The notes under the pieces: model-generated | Told to the model about the DNA's origin: nothing | What the model saw: only the letters and a program-made list of their open reading frames with translations | Databases searched by the model: none | Translations under genes and position numbers: made by a program | DNA from: Chryseobacterium aureum | Lineage (GTDB): Bacteria > Bacteroidota > Bacteroidia > Flavobacteriales > Weeksellaceae | NCBI RefSeq assembly: GCF_003971235.1 | Contig: NZ_CP034661.1 | Location: forward strand, 3,038,001 to 3,102,000 | Direction of reading: 5' to 3' | Length of the DNA: 64,000 nucleotides | In this document: positions 36,870-46,225 of the stretch, in pieces | How positions within the stretch are numbered: the stretch's first letter is position 1 | Layout of the letters: every line of letters begins with the position of its first letter

Positions 36870-36877
36870 CAAAAATA
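36870..36877 (-). promoter_or_regulatory. Promoter -7 element of lysA leader
   Basis: Minus strand TATTTTTG matches TAnnTTTG; predicts a leader of about 165 bases before lysA. Confidence 0.55.
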
Positions 36878-36956
36878 CTATTTATTTTTCATTTTCCGAA
36901 AATTGATTTGAAAAGCATCTTCTTTCAGATCAACCTGTAAAGTGCTAATTCCTATA

Positions 36957-38180
36957 TCATTTCGGCAGAGGCAGTGTTTCAAAATCACTGCGAAGGAGCG
37001 CCAGCTGCAGTTCGTTGTTCAGATCTGCGGAAGATAAAGGAAGATCAATTTTTAATTTGGCAAGCTTACTCAGGGTCTGAATCTGTGTAAACAGTTCGTA
37101 AAAACCAAAAGAAACCACTTTCCCGTTTTCTATTATCAGAAATAATTTTTCACCTAACTTTCTTCCCTGGCCCAGCCATAATTCATTTCTTTTTCTGAAT
37201 TCTATTTTCTGTTTCAGCACGGAAATGTCTTTAAATTCTTCCTGGGAGCCAATAAACTGGACAGCTTTGGTTCCCTGGGTGAATGATCTGAATTTCAAAA
37301 CAGGTTTTTCAGTTTTATTGAGTGTGTTTTTCTCAACCAAATATTTGTTATTCCTGAAATACAAGCCAAAAGGCAAAACTTCTTTCTTTTTGATATTCTT
37401 GGAATTAAGAATCAGCTTCGCTATAATATCAGTCCCGGTGAGCTCAAAATTAATCTGTTCAACATCTTTTTGGATCTGCTCCCATTTTTTTGATTTGGAA
37501 TTGAAAACTTTTTTGGAAAATTTATTGATATCCTGAACATAATCCGAGAACATGATACGTCCCGCTTCATCCTGAAAATAGACAAACCCTTTATCATTAG
37601 GAAGATCCTGAGTAAGTTCCTTGATCTTATTGATATACGTTTTTGCATTGGATTCATCATGCTGTTTCTGAATGATTTCATTCTCAGTATCTTTTGAAAC
37701 CAACAGCTTGAAAAGTTCCAGCGTAGCTCTTGCATCCCCCTCTGCTCTGTGATGATTGGTCAAAGGAATCCCCAGTGATTTCACCAATTTTCCAAGTGAA
37801 TAACTTACTTCATCAGGAATCAGTTTTTTAGCTAACGGAATGGTATCTAAAGTATTGATTTTAAAATCATAGCCAAGTCTTTTGAATGATTGGCGGAGCA
37901 TCCTGTAATCAAAGTCGATATTATGCCCTACCAACGTGGTATTTTGAGTGATTTCGATAACTCTTTTGGCAATTTCGTGAAATTTCGGAGCCGTTTTGAC
38001 CATTTTCGGGGTAATACTGGTCAGCTTCTGTACAAAAGGAGTGATATCACCTTCAGGATTGACAAGGGATATAAACTGGTCCGTAATTTTCTGACCGTCA
38101 TATCTGTAGATGGCGATATCTATAATGCATTCATTTCTATAACCTGCACCATTACTTTCTATATCTATAATTGAATACAT
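36957..38180 (-). CDS. DnaQ-like exonuclease fused to degenerate GIY-YIG domain
   Basis: 407 residues. N-terminal DEDDh 3'-5' exonuclease (about 1-165): metal ligands in IIDIESNG, GHNIDFDYRML and HRAEGDARAT, all present. From about residue 190 follows a UvrC/Cho-like GIY-YIG nuclease domain (LPNDKGFVYFQDEAGRIMF, TGTDIIAKLILNSKNIKK) in which the GIY and YIG motifs read GFV and FSD, so nuclease activity of this part is doubtful. Such fusions exist in other phyla and are taken to act in DNA repair. Monocistronic between lysA and the HerA-like gene. Confidence 0.85.
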   Translation of the reverse strand: MYSIIDIESNGAGYRNECIIDIAIYRYDGQKITDQFISLVNPEGDITPFVQKLTSITPKMVKTAPKFHEIAKRVIEITQNTTLVGHNIDFDYRMLRQSFKRLGYDFKINTLDTIPLAKKLIPDEVSYSLGKLVKSLGIPLTNHHRAEGDARATLELFKLLVSKDTENEIIQKQHDESNAKTYINKIKELTQDLPNDKGFVYFQDEAGRIMFSDYVQDINKFSKKVFNSKSKKWEQIQKDVEQINFELTGTDIIAKLILNSKNIKKKEVLPFGLYFRNNKYLVEKNTLNKTEKPVLKFRSFTQGTKAVQFIGSQEEFKDISVLKQKIEFRKRNELWLGQGRKLGEKLFLIIENGKVVSFGFYELFTQIQTLSKLAKLKIDLPLSSADLNNELQLALLRSDFETLPLPK

Positions 38181-38332
38181 TGAATGTGTGTTAACTGCTG
38201 TTTTGTCATTGATACTATAAAAACCGGTGCGTTATTCCCCAATAAAATCCGGATTTATTTTTACTGTTACGTAAAGATAACCCGCTAAAATAACAAAAAA
38301 TATGTCAGGATATAGCAGATTACCTTCCAAAA

Positions 38333-39859
38333 TTATCTTCTTCTGCCTCCCAAACCAAACATTCCGAGGATCGCTTTTGCTCCTTCTCTCATTAATGTGG
38401 TAGTAAAAGTACGGCCGGCTTTACTCTGCAAGACCTGTTCAAACATCCCCGGTTCTTCTTTTACAGGTTTTGCCTTTTGGGCTGGAGTTGGATTTTGCGC
38501 AGCCTGTTCCATTCTGTTAGCCAGCATCTCATAAGCAGATTCTCTGTCAACAGCCTGCTCATATTTTGCAACAAGTGCTGATCTTGAAGTGAGGTCTGAG
38601 ATTTCAGCATCACTCAATACATCCATTCTAGATTCCGGAGAGATCAGATAAGTATGCACTAGCGGCGTGGGAATCCCTTTTTCATCAAGAGCCGTGACGA
38701 ATGCTTCTCCAATCCCGAGGTTCTGAATCAGGCTGGAAGCATTGTAATATTCTGTGGTAGGATAGTTTTCAACGGCTTTGGTAATTTCTTTTTTATCTTT
38801 TGCTGTAAAGCCTCTTAAGGCATGCTGTATTTTCAATCCTAACTGGGAAAGTACATTTTCCGGAACATCACCAGGAATCTGGGTAATAAAATAGATTCCT
38901 ACTCCTTTGGAACGGATCAGTTTTACCATGGTTTCAATCTGTGAAAGAAGCGCTTTGGATGCTTCATCAAAAATCAGGTGAGCTTCATCTATGAACAGCA
39001 CCAGCTTTGGCTTGCCGCTGTCTCCCTCTTCCGGAAAAGTCATATAAATTTCTGCAAAAAGTGACAGCATGAAGGTTGAGAAAAGCTGTGGCTTATTCTG
39101 AATATCTGCTACTCTTAATATATTAACAACACCTTTTCCGTCTCTTGTTTCCAGTAAATCATGCACATCAAAGCTTAATTCTCCAAAAAAACCTGCTGCT
39201 CCCTGCTGTTCCAAAGCGACAATAGATCTCAAAATTGCGCCCAGAGATGCTGAGGCAATAGACCCGTAATTGGCTGCCAGCTCAGCTTTTCCCTGCGCAT
39301 TATCTGTTACATACTGCAATACTTTCTTCAGATCATTAAGGTCAATTAATGGAAGTCCTTTATCATCACAGTATTTGAAAACAATAGACATGATACTTTG
39401 CTGAGTATCGTTAAGCTCAAGAATCTTACTTAATAAAACAGGTCCGAATTCCGTAACGGTAGCTCTTAATTTCACACCTTTTCCACCGGAAATACTCATC
39501 AGCTCTACCGGAAAACCCTGCGGATTATAAGGAAGCTGTGTTTTTGCATATCTTTCTTCAATCACAGGATTCATCTCACCCGCTTCTGCAATTCCGGAGA
39601 AGTCTCCTTTAATATCCAGAACCAAAGAGGGAATCCCGGCGTGTGAAAGCTGTTCTGCGAAAACCTGTAATGTTTTTGTTTTTCCTGTTCCTGTAGCTCC
39701 GGCAATAAGGCCGTGACGGTTAATGGTTTTCAGGGGAATGGTTACATTGACCTCTGTCACCACTTCACCGTCCAGCATTCCTTTTCCTAATATTATATGC
39801 TCTCCTTTGGGAGTGTATCTCGCGTTGAGTTCTTCAACAAATTGTGTTTTGTCTGCCAT
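38333..39859 (-). CDS. HerA-like ATPase, DUF853 family
   Basis: 508 residues, YjgR-like. Walker A GATGTGKTKTLQVFAEQL at about residue 33, Walker B KLVLFIDEAHLIFDEA, and the FITQIPGDVPENVLSQLGLK-type sensor. The family is related to HerA/FtsK helicases; the function is not established. The C-terminal tail is Arg-rich (GLGGRRR). Its start lies 140 bases from the divergent secreted-protein gene at 40000. Confidence 0.88.
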   Translation of the reverse strand: MADKTQFVEELNARYTPKGEHIILGKGMLDGEVVTEVNVTIPLKTINRHGLIAGATGTGKTKTLQVFAEQLSHAGIPSLVLDIKGDFSGIAEAGEMNPVIEERYAKTQLPYNPQGFPVELMSISGGKGVKLRATVTEFGPVLLSKILELNDTQQSIMSIVFKYCDDKGLPLIDLNDLKKVLQYVTDNAQGKAELAANYGSIASASLGAILRSIVALEQQGAAGFFGELSFDVHDLLETRDGKGVVNILRVADIQNKPQLFSTFMLSLFAEIYMTFPEEGDSGKPKLVLFIDEAHLIFDEASKALLSQIETMVKLIRSKGVGIYFITQIPGDVPENVLSQLGLKIQHALRGFTAKDKKEITKAVENYPTTEYYNASSLIQNLGIGEAFVTALDEKGIPTPLVHTYLISPESRMDVLSDAEISDLTSRSALVAKYEQAVDRESAYEMLANRMEQAAQNPTPAQKAKPVKEEPGMFEQVLQSKAGRTFTTTLMREGAKAILGMFGLGGRRR

Positions 39860-39999
39860 TTAATTGCTTTTTTAAACTTATAAATATAAAATTTTTTGTA
39901 AAGATTTGCTTAAATAAAATAATATTAGTGATTAAATTATGTTCTAAGTTCACCCAATTTATTTTTAATTTAGCCCTCACAACAACATATATACCACAG

Positions 40000-41061
40000 A
40001 TGATTTCATTTAAGAAAATTTCACTCGTTATTTTTGCTTTTTATTCCTTTCTGATTTTTTCCCAGAAACGAAATAAGCCTGTAGACTTGCAGATAAAAGG
40101 AGATTATACTCATTTGCCAACATCTGCCGTCTTTCCGCCCTTATGGTCAGGTTTTCAAAGAGAAGCCATATTTTCTTACGACTTACAGAATAAACATGTT
40201 GTAATAAGTTATGTACAACAGAGCAGCAAAAAATCTAAAACAGTTCTCACTTTATATGTCTATCCTAAAAAATCTGTTGACAACCAACTTTTAAGAGATG
40301 AATTTTCTGTGTATGAAACGGTTCTTAATCAGAATTCTAATAAAGGTGTAGATTTAAAGCCTATGTTTGGAAGTACAGCCAATGATAAGGTAAAAGTAAA
40401 TTATATCTATTCTATATTTGATCATGCAATGGGTGAAAGCGACTTTTTTAAAGGCGTAAAATATACAGAGAAGAAATCTCTTCTTTCTATTTATGAATGT
40501 GGAGGCTGGGGTTTTAAAATAAGGGTTTCAAGTGATGATATGACCTCTGATCAGCTGGCAGATCTTAAAACTAAAGCCGAAACGTATTTTGGGTTACTGG
40601 ATATAGCCTCTAAAAAGCCATTTCCCATAAGCCACACACCAGATATTATTTTGTCTCCGACTATCAAAAGAGATTCTATGATGATTAATGCCGTAATTAC
40701 TGCTGCTCAGGCAAAAATAAAGTGGCTGGGAGAAAATTCAGACAAAAAAGAACTTCTGACAGGATTCAATGATATGAACATAGAATCTGAAGTATATGCT
40801 ATAGAAAAAATGATAGAATTCTATAAAGACCATGAAAAAGATTGGCCAATGCATGAAGACACCAAAAAATATTTTACCGAAATGATAAAGATAGCACATA
40901 ACGGAAAGATTAAAGATCATCTCTATGACAAATACAACAGACTTATTCATTATGATGAAGGAGAAGCAAAAAAAGATGAATATTTACAATTCAAAACTGA
41001 TAAGAATATTACAGAAAACACGAATGAAGTTCTTTACAAAATATACTATAACATAGAGTAA
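40000..41061 (+). CDS. Secreted protein of unknown function
   Basis: 353 residues from ATG 40000; this start gives a clean signal peptide (ISLVIFAFYSFLIFSQ), while in-frame codons further upstream would run through non-coding sequence. The mature part is charged with a Cys pair region absent; a beta-rich first half (HVVISYVQQSSK, KTVLTLYVYPKK) and a helical second half (AVITAAQAKIKWLGE, KMIEFYKDHEKDW). No family recognised. Monocistronic. Confidence 0.65.
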   Translation: MISFKKISLVIFAFYSFLIFSQKRNKPVDLQIKGDYTHLPTSAVFPPLWSGFQREAIFSYDLQNKHVVISYVQQSSKKSKTVLTLYVYPKKSVDNQLLRDEFSVYETVLNQNSNKGVDLKPMFGSTANDKVKVNYIYSIFDHAMGESDFFKGVKYTEKKSLLSIYECGGWGFKIRVSSDDMTSDQLADLKTKAETYFGLLDIASKKPFPISHTPDIILSPTIKRDSMMINAVITAAQAKIKWLGENSDKKELLTGFNDMNIESEVYAIEKMIEFYKDHEKDWPMHEDTKKYFTEMIKIAHNGKIKDHLYDKYNRLIHYDEGEAKKDEYLQFKTDKNITENTNEVLYKIYYNIE

Positions 41062-41275
41062 ACAAGACCTTTAGAAACAAACATTCCATGATCCTCACAT
41101 GATATAAAACAGCATTTGCTTATTGTCTCTATCTAAGGCATTCTTTTTGCTGAAAAAACACAGATACTAAACATTCGTTTAACAAAGTATTGAAAGAAAC
41201 TATCAATGGGATTTAACATTTCATTTAGAATCTATCTAATACTTCGTATCTTTAACTCATTAAAAAAAGACCCCA

Positions 41276-42685
41276 ATGAAAATTGAACAAATATATACGG
41301 GCTGTCTGGCTCAGGGTGCCTATTATATTGTATCAGAGAAGGAAGCAGTGATTATAGATCCTTTAAGAGAAGTAAAACCTTACCTGGATCGTCTGGAAAA
41401 AGACAATGTCACTTTAAAATATATTTTTGAAACCCACTTCCATGCCGATTTCGTATCAGGGCATTTGGATTTAAGCAAGAAGACAGGTGCTCCCATTGTG
41501 TACGGACCTACTGCCGTTCCGGAATTTGATGCTATTATCGCAGAAGATCATCAGATTTTTGAGATCGGAAAAGTAAAAATAAAAGTATTGCACACTCCTG
41601 GCCACACCATGGAAAGCAGCACTTATCTTTTAATTGACGAAAATGGTGTTGAAACTGCCATTTTTACAGGGGACACCCTATTTTTAGGAGATGTAGGAAG
41701 ACCGGATCTTGCGCAGAAAGCAACGAACCTTACTCAGGAAGACCTTGCCGGGATTCTGTATGACAGCCTTCAGAACAAAATCATGCCATTGGATGACAGC
41801 ATTACGGTTTATCCTGCCCATGGTGCCGGATCTGCCTGTGGAAAAAATATGCAGAAGGAAACAGTAGACATTTTAGGAAACCAAAAGAGAACAAATTACG
41901 CACTTAATCAACCTGATAAAGCTTCTTTTATCAGAGAAGTTCTTGATGGATTAACAGCTCCACCGAAATATTTCGGGATGAATGTCGCATTAAACAAAGG
42001 TGGATATGAAAGCCTTGATATTGTAATGAACAAAGGGCTACAGCCTGTTGCACCGGAAGATTTCGAGGCATTGGCTGAGGAAACGGGAGCTTTAATTTTA
42101 GATACAAGAGGAGCCGCGGATTTCCATAAAGGATTTGTTCCGAACTCCATTAATATAGGACTAAAAGGAGACTTTGCCCCATGGGTAGGAACTCTTATTG
42201 TAGATGTAAAACACCCTTTACTGTTGGTTACTGACGAAGGCACCGAAGAAGAAGTCATCACAAGATTAAGCAGAGTGGGCTTTGATAATGTGATAGGATA
42301 TCTGAAAGGCAGCTTTCAAGCATGGAAGAATGCAGGCTATGAAACGGATGAAATCAAAAGAATCACGCCTGCAGAATTTGCAGAACAGTTTACAGAAAAA
42401 TCAACGGTAATTGACGTAAGAAAACTGACAGAATATTCCGCGGAGCACATTGACAATGCATACAACAAACCGCTGGACACCATCAGTGACTGGGCCCGTA
42501 CCATTGATGATGCTGAACACTTCTTCCTGCACTGCGCAGGCGGATACAGAAGCATGATTGCCGCAAGCATTCTTAACTCACACGGAATCAGGAATTTCAC
42601 TGAAATAGAAGGCGGATTCAACGGAATCAAAAAGACAGAAAAATTTCCGACTACTGATTTTGTATGCCAATCCAAAACATCATAA
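41276..42685 (+). CDS. Persulfide dioxygenase-rhodanese fusion, CstB-like
   Basis: 469 residues. N-terminal metallo-beta-lactamase domain with THFHADF (H54, H56, D58) and GHTMESS, of the persulfide dioxygenase (ETHE1) type. Cys188 lies in GSACGKN. Two rhodanese domains follow: the first (about 265-350) has no catalytic Cys, the second (about 365-460) has C420 in HCAGGYRS. This order matches Staphylococcus CstB, which oxidises persulfides to thiosulfate. It stands 18 bases before a thioredoxin gene, so the pair handles reactive sulfur in the cytoplasm (inference). Confidence 0.87.
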   Translation: MKIEQIYTGCLAQGAYYIVSEKEAVIIDPLREVKPYLDRLEKDNVTLKYIFETHFHADFVSGHLDLSKKTGAPIVYGPTAVPEFDAIIAEDHQIFEIGKVKIKVLHTPGHTMESSTYLLIDENGVETAIFTGDTLFLGDVGRPDLAQKATNLTQEDLAGILYDSLQNKIMPLDDSITVYPAHGAGSACGKNMQKETVDILGNQKRTNYALNQPDKASFIREVLDGLTAPPKYFGMNVALNKGGYESLDIVMNKGLQPVAPEDFEALAEETGALILDTRGAADFHKGFVPNSINIGLKGDFAPWVGTLIVDVKHPLLLVTDEGTEEEVITRLSRVGFDNVIGYLKGSFQAWKNAGYETDEIKRITPAEFAEQFTEKSTVIDVRKLTEYSAEHIDNAYNKPLDTISDWARTIDDAEHFFLHCAGGYRSMIAASILNSHGIRNFTEIEGGFNGIKKTEKFPTTDFVCQSKTS

Positions 42686-42703
42686 GATCCTAAAAAACAA
42701 ACT

Positions 42704-43003
42704 ATGTCACAAAAATTCCAGGAAATCATAGACTCCGAAAGACCTGTACTGATTGATTTTTTCGCTACATGGTGCCAGCCTTGTAAGGTACAGTCCTCAG
42801 TATTAAATACGGTAAAAGAAAACATTGGGGAAGGAGCCAGAATCATCAAGGTAGATGTAGATCAATACCCCGCGCTGGCAGCTCAATATGGAGTACGTGG
42901 AGTCCCTACCCTGGCAATTTTCAAAAAAGGAGAAATGCTATGGAAAGAAAGTGGTGTTCATGATGTGAATACTCTTACACAACTTTTACAGCAATATGCT
43001 TAA
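42704..43003 (+). CDS. Thioredoxin family protein, WCQPC active site
   Basis: 99 residues, full thioredoxin fold: LIDFFATWCQPCK with C24 and C27, cis-Pro in GVRGVPTLAIF. The active site reads CQPC where classical thioredoxin has CGPC. No signal peptide. Co-transcribed with the persulfide dioxygenase-rhodanese gene, so it may reduce its persulfide or sulfenic intermediates (inference). Confidence 0.9.
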   Translation: MSQKFQEIIDSERPVLIDFFATWCQPCKVQSSVLNTVKENIGEGARIIKVDVDQYPALAAQYGVRGVPTLAIFKKGEMLWKESGVHDVNTLTQLLQQYA

Positions 43004-43033
43004 AACTGTGATTTTTAACAGTTTTTTTTTATA

Positions 43034-43129
43034 ATTCCCGCAGATCGCGCAGATTTTCACAGATGATTATGTTTATCTTCTTTCAACAGAAATTAAAAAC
43101 CTGTGAAGATCTGCGAAAACTGTGGGAAT
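43034..43129. repeat. Long imperfect inverted repeat between convergent genes
   Basis: A 29-base arm starting ATTCCCGCAGATC (43034-43062) pairs with 43101-43129 (ending CTGTGGGAAT). The outer 6 and inner 14 or so positions match; the middle is imperfect. Related CAGAT-rich words occur at 24160-24230. It may act as terminator between thioredoxin and amidase genes and looks like a dispersed palindromic repeat. Confidence 0.7.
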
Positions 43130-43132
43130 AAT

Positions 43133-43885
43133 CTAAAATTCAAGATAAAAAGAATCTCTGTCATTCAGAAACTGGAAATGGGTTCTGAAATCTTTCAGTT
43201 CTTCCATATTTAATTCTGCAGTTACAAGATTTCTCTGTTTTTGGGATATTTCTTTTCCATCTGCAAAGAAGCAATGAGAACTTTCCTGATAAAACAGATT
43301 ATTACCATCTGTCCCGATTCTGTTCACCCCAAACACAAAAGATAAATTTTCAATGGCTCTGGCTTTTAATAAGTGTTCCCATGCTCCTACCCTTTTCTCA
43401 GGCCAGTTGGCAACATACAAAACAGCATCATAGTCATCATTATTTCTTGCAAAAACAGGAAAACGAAGATCATAGCATACCTGAAGCAGGAAGCGTATTC
43501 CTTGATATTCAACAACTACCCTCTCTTTTCCCGGAGTATACACTTTATCTTCTCCCGAAAAGGAAAACAAATGCCTTTTATCATAGTAAGACGTTTCGCC
43601 GTCCGGCCTTACAAAATACATCCTGTTGTAAAACTTTCCGTTGTGTTCCACAGGAGCACTTCCACAGAAAACTGCATTTTTTTGTGTTGAGATTTTTTTC
43701 AAAAACTCCAGAGATTCATTATTTCTGTCTGAAACTTCTGATGCATCCATACAAAAACCTGTTGAAAACATTTCGGGGAGAAGAAACAGATCTGCTTCCA
43801 CATTTTGCAGTTCGTTTTCTATGAGTCTGAAATTCTCAGTTTTATTTTTCCAGATGATATCTAAATTAAGCCCTACCACTTTCAT
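43133..43885 (-). CDS. Nitrilase-superfamily amidohydrolase, omega-amidase-like
   Basis: 250 residues. The Glu-Lys-Cys triad is present: E38 in LFLLPEMFSTGF, Lys in SYYDKRHLF (about 105) and Cys in LQVCYDLRFP (about 140). The LPEMF and CYDLRFP text fits the YafV/Nit2 omega-amidase group, which hydrolyses 2-oxoglutaramate and 2-oxosuccinamate. No signal peptide. Single-gene unit. Confidence 0.87.
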   Translation of the reverse strand: MKVVGLNLDIIWKNKTENFRLIENELQNVEADLFLLPEMFSTGFCMDASEVSDRNNESLEFLKKISTQKNAVFCGSAPVEHNGKFYNRMYFVRPDGETSYYDKRHLFSFSGEDKVYTPGKERVVVEYQGIRFLLQVCYDLRFPVFARNNDDYDAVLYVANWPEKRVGAWEHLLKARAIENLSFVFGVNRIGTDGNNLFYQESSHCFFADGKEISQKQRNLVTAELNMEELKDFRTHFQFLNDRDSFYLEF

Positions 43886-44107
43886 CTTTTATTCTTTTAA
43901 AATTATTTCAAATGCGAAGTATAAAAATACAGCTTTTATGATTATAAAAAGAGAATTAAGCAGGTTAAAAATGAGTTTCACCCGCAAAAATCCGGCTTAA
44001 TTTCTTAATAATTTATTAAAGTATGGCATTTTTACAATACATCCATTCTTTCGGTTTCATTTTTGATAGAGATATTTTTTATTAATATCCTTAAAAATTA
44101 GAAATTT

Positions 44108-44548
44108 ATGAAGAAATTGTTTTTTATGGTGATGATCTTCTTTTTTGGTGCTATGGCCAATGCTCAGGCCTGGACAGGAAAGGGAGATCAGAAAATACAA
44201 CTGGGGCTGAGCGCCTGGGGATATGGAACCGGAATAACGGGAACATACGACTATGGGCTCAACAAACTTATTTCTGTAGGAGCCGGGATTAATGGCTATT
44301 TTGACAATTATAAAAACAACGATAAGGATAATCGTGTTTTTGTTTTCGGAAGACTGAATTTTCATTTACAGGAAGCTTTAAATTTACCCGCGAAATGGGA
44401 CATTTACCCTGGAGTAGATATGGGAGTGCTTGGAAAAGACTTTGGAGTGGGGGCTCACATAGGAGCCCGCTATTTCTTCACAGAGAAAATAGGGGTATTT
44501 GCAGAAGTAGGTAATAATGGCAGCCTCGGGGTTTCTTTCAATTTATAA
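44108..44548 (+). CDS. Small outer-membrane beta-barrel protein
   Basis: 146 residues. Signal peptide LFFMVMIFFFGAMANAQ, then about eight amphipathic strands (KIQLGLSAWGYG, GITGTYDYGL, ISVGAGINGYF, IGVFAEVGNNGSLGVSFNL in parts), the last ending in a terminal aromatic/hydrophobic residue as in barrel proteins. It resembles the DUF6646 group. Function unknown. Confidence 0.75.
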   Translation: MKKLFFMVMIFFFGAMANAQAWTGKGDQKIQLGLSAWGYGTGITGTYDYGLNKLISVGAGINGYFDNYKNNDKDNRVFVFGRLNFHLQEALNLPAKWDIYPGVDMGVLGKDFGVGAHIGARYFFTEKIGVFAEVGNNGSLGVSFNL

Positions 44549-44570
44549 TCAAATCGTCTTTAAATATGAC

Positions 44571-44596
44571 AAAGCTTCTCGTTTAGGGGAGCTTTT
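44571..44596 (+). terminator. Terminator of small barrel gene
   Basis: AAAGCTTCTC / GGGGAGCTTT hairpin with two wobble pairs, loop GTTTAG, then TTTTAT. Confidence 0.75.
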
Positions 44597-44654
44597 TTAT
44601 TTGGCATAGTTTTGATAATTGTTACCTTTGCAAATTAAAATCTAAAATTTATTA

Positions 44655-46145
44655 ATGGAAATAGCAATCAAACTTTTTCAGTTCATTCTGAGCATCTCCA
44701 TACTTGTGCTTCTTCATGAGCTTGGGCATTTTTTACCCGCAATATGGTTCAAGACCAGAGCAGAGAAGTTTTTCCTGTTCTTTGATCCTTACTTCTCCAT
44801 ATTCTCCATGAAGAAAATCAACGGAAAATGGCAGTATAAGTTTTTATCCAGGAACCTGCCGGATTCTGAAGTCATAGAGGTGAACGGCAAGAAGGAAGAA
44901 GTTCCTATCGATATATCAAAGCTTCCGGACAACGACTGGAGAAAGCATCCTGAACAAACCAAATACGGTATCGGATGGCTTCCTTTCGGAGGGTACGTGA
45001 AAATTGCAGGAATGGTGGATGAAAGCATGGATACTGCCCAAATGAAAAAACCGGCAGAACCATGGGAATTCAGATCAAAACCGGCCTGGCAGAGGCTTAT
45101 TATTATGCTGGGCGGGGTTACTGTTAACTTTTTCCTTGCATGGCTAATCTACAGCTGCCTGTCTTTCTTCAACGGAGAAACCTATACGGATATCACGAAA
45201 TTCAAAAATGGCATTGAAGCCACTTCTGCCGGCAAGAAAATGGGGTTCCAGAATGGTGACAAAATCATCAGTGTAGACGGAAAACCTGCAGAAAGACTTG
45301 AAAACACTTCAATCAATATTCTTTTAGGAGACCATGTTACTGTAAACAGAAACGGACAGGAAGTTACTTTCCCCGTCAATGCAGATGGTGTAGCAGATGT
45401 CCTTAAACAAAGAGAAGCAAAATTATATATTACGCCAAGAGTTTCTATGGTTATTGATTCTTTGGCTACTCCTTCTTCTCAGGCATCTGGTCTTGCAAAA
45501 GGGGACAAAATTGTAGGAATTAATGGTAAGAAAGCGGCTTTCTTTGACGAAGTAAGCACACTTTTAAGTGAAAACAAAGGAAAAACAGTTTCCGTAGATG
45601 TTGAAAGAAATGGAACTTTACAGACATTACCTGCAGTTTCTGTGGATAAAAACGGAAAACTGGGCATTGCAATTGATACCAAAAGCATTGCAAAAGACAT
45701 TGTTACGAATAAAAAATATTCTTTCGGAGAGGCTATTCCACGAGGATTTACAAGAACTATTGAAGCATTAACCACTCAGGTTAAGCAGTTCAAAATTATG
45801 TTTAACTCTAAAGTTCAGGGTTATAAGAACGTTGGAGGTCCTATTGCTATTGTAAAAAATATGCCTGTAGATAAAGATGCGGATGGCAGTGTTAAGATCA
45901 ACTGGGTTGCTTTCTGGAGCTTTACAGCAATGTTCTCTGTATGGCTGGCATTCCTGAACCTTATTCCGATTCCGGGACTTGATGGTGGGCACGTTTTATT
46001 TACTTTATATGAAATAATTGTAGGAAAACCTGTTCCGCAGAAAGTTCTGGAAAATGCACAGATGATTGGTGTTATCTTCCTGTTAGGCATGATGTTACTG
46101 ATCTTCGGAAGCGACATCTTCAAAGTATTCATGGGTAAATTATAA
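44655..46145 (+). CDS. rseP: Site-2 membrane metalloprotease RseP
   Basis: 496 residues. Zinc motif HELGH at residues 21-25 in the first membrane helix; second motif NLIPIPGLDGGH near residue 435; PDZ domains in the periplasmic loop at about 190-320 (GDKIISVDGKPAE and GDKIVGINGKKAA). It cleaves anti-sigma factors in the membrane in envelope stress signalling. A substrate such as the ECF-linked protein at 9291 is possible but not shown. Confidence 0.94.
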   Translation: MEIAIKLFQFILSISILVLLHELGHFLPAIWFKTRAEKFFLFFDPYFSIFSMKKINGKWQYKFLSRNLPDSEVIEVNGKKEEVPIDISKLPDNDWRKHPEQTKYGIGWLPFGGYVKIAGMVDESMDTAQMKKPAEPWEFRSKPAWQRLIIMLGGVTVNFFLAWLIYSCLSFFNGETYTDITKFKNGIEATSAGKKMGFQNGDKIISVDGKPAERLENTSINILLGDHVTVNRNGQEVTFPVNADGVADVLKQREAKLYITPRVSMVIDSLATPSSQASGLAKGDKIVGINGKKAAFFDEVSTLLSENKGKTVSVDVERNGTLQTLPAVSVDKNGKLGIAIDTKSIAKDIVTNKKYSFGEAIPRGFTRTIEALTTQVKQFKIMFNSKVQGYKNVGGPIAIVKNMPVDKDADGSVKINWVAFWSFTAMFSVWLAFLNLIPIPGLDGGHVLFTLYEIIVGKPVPQKVLENAQMIGVIFLLGMMLLIFGSDIFKVFMGKL

Positions 46146-46171
46146 TTTTTTTAATTTTTTTCTCAAAAATA

Positions 46172-46203
46172 TTTGTAGGGTATAAATATTCGTCCTATAT
46201 TTG
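46172..46203 (+). promoter_or_regulatory. Promoter of tRNA-Asn copy 1
   Basis: TTTG (46172-46175), 20-base spacer, TATATTTG (46196-46203): a full match to the Bacteroidota -33/-7 consensus, followed by tRNA start 22 bases later. tRNA-Asn copy 2 has the same leader. Confidence 0.8.
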
Positions 46204-46225
46204 CACCACTTAAAACAAAGGACAT

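Noticed and set aside
36697..36956. Lysine riboswitch upstream of lysA
   Set aside because: The leader is only about 165 bases and I do not see the multi-helix core of the L box.
39844..39999. Upstream extension of the secreted unknown protein
   Set aside because: Would overlap the divergent HerA-like gene start and place non-signal sequence before a clean signal peptide.
44057..44365. Open frame on the minus strand over the small barrel gene
   Set aside because: Antisense to a clear signal-peptide protein; no protein-like features.
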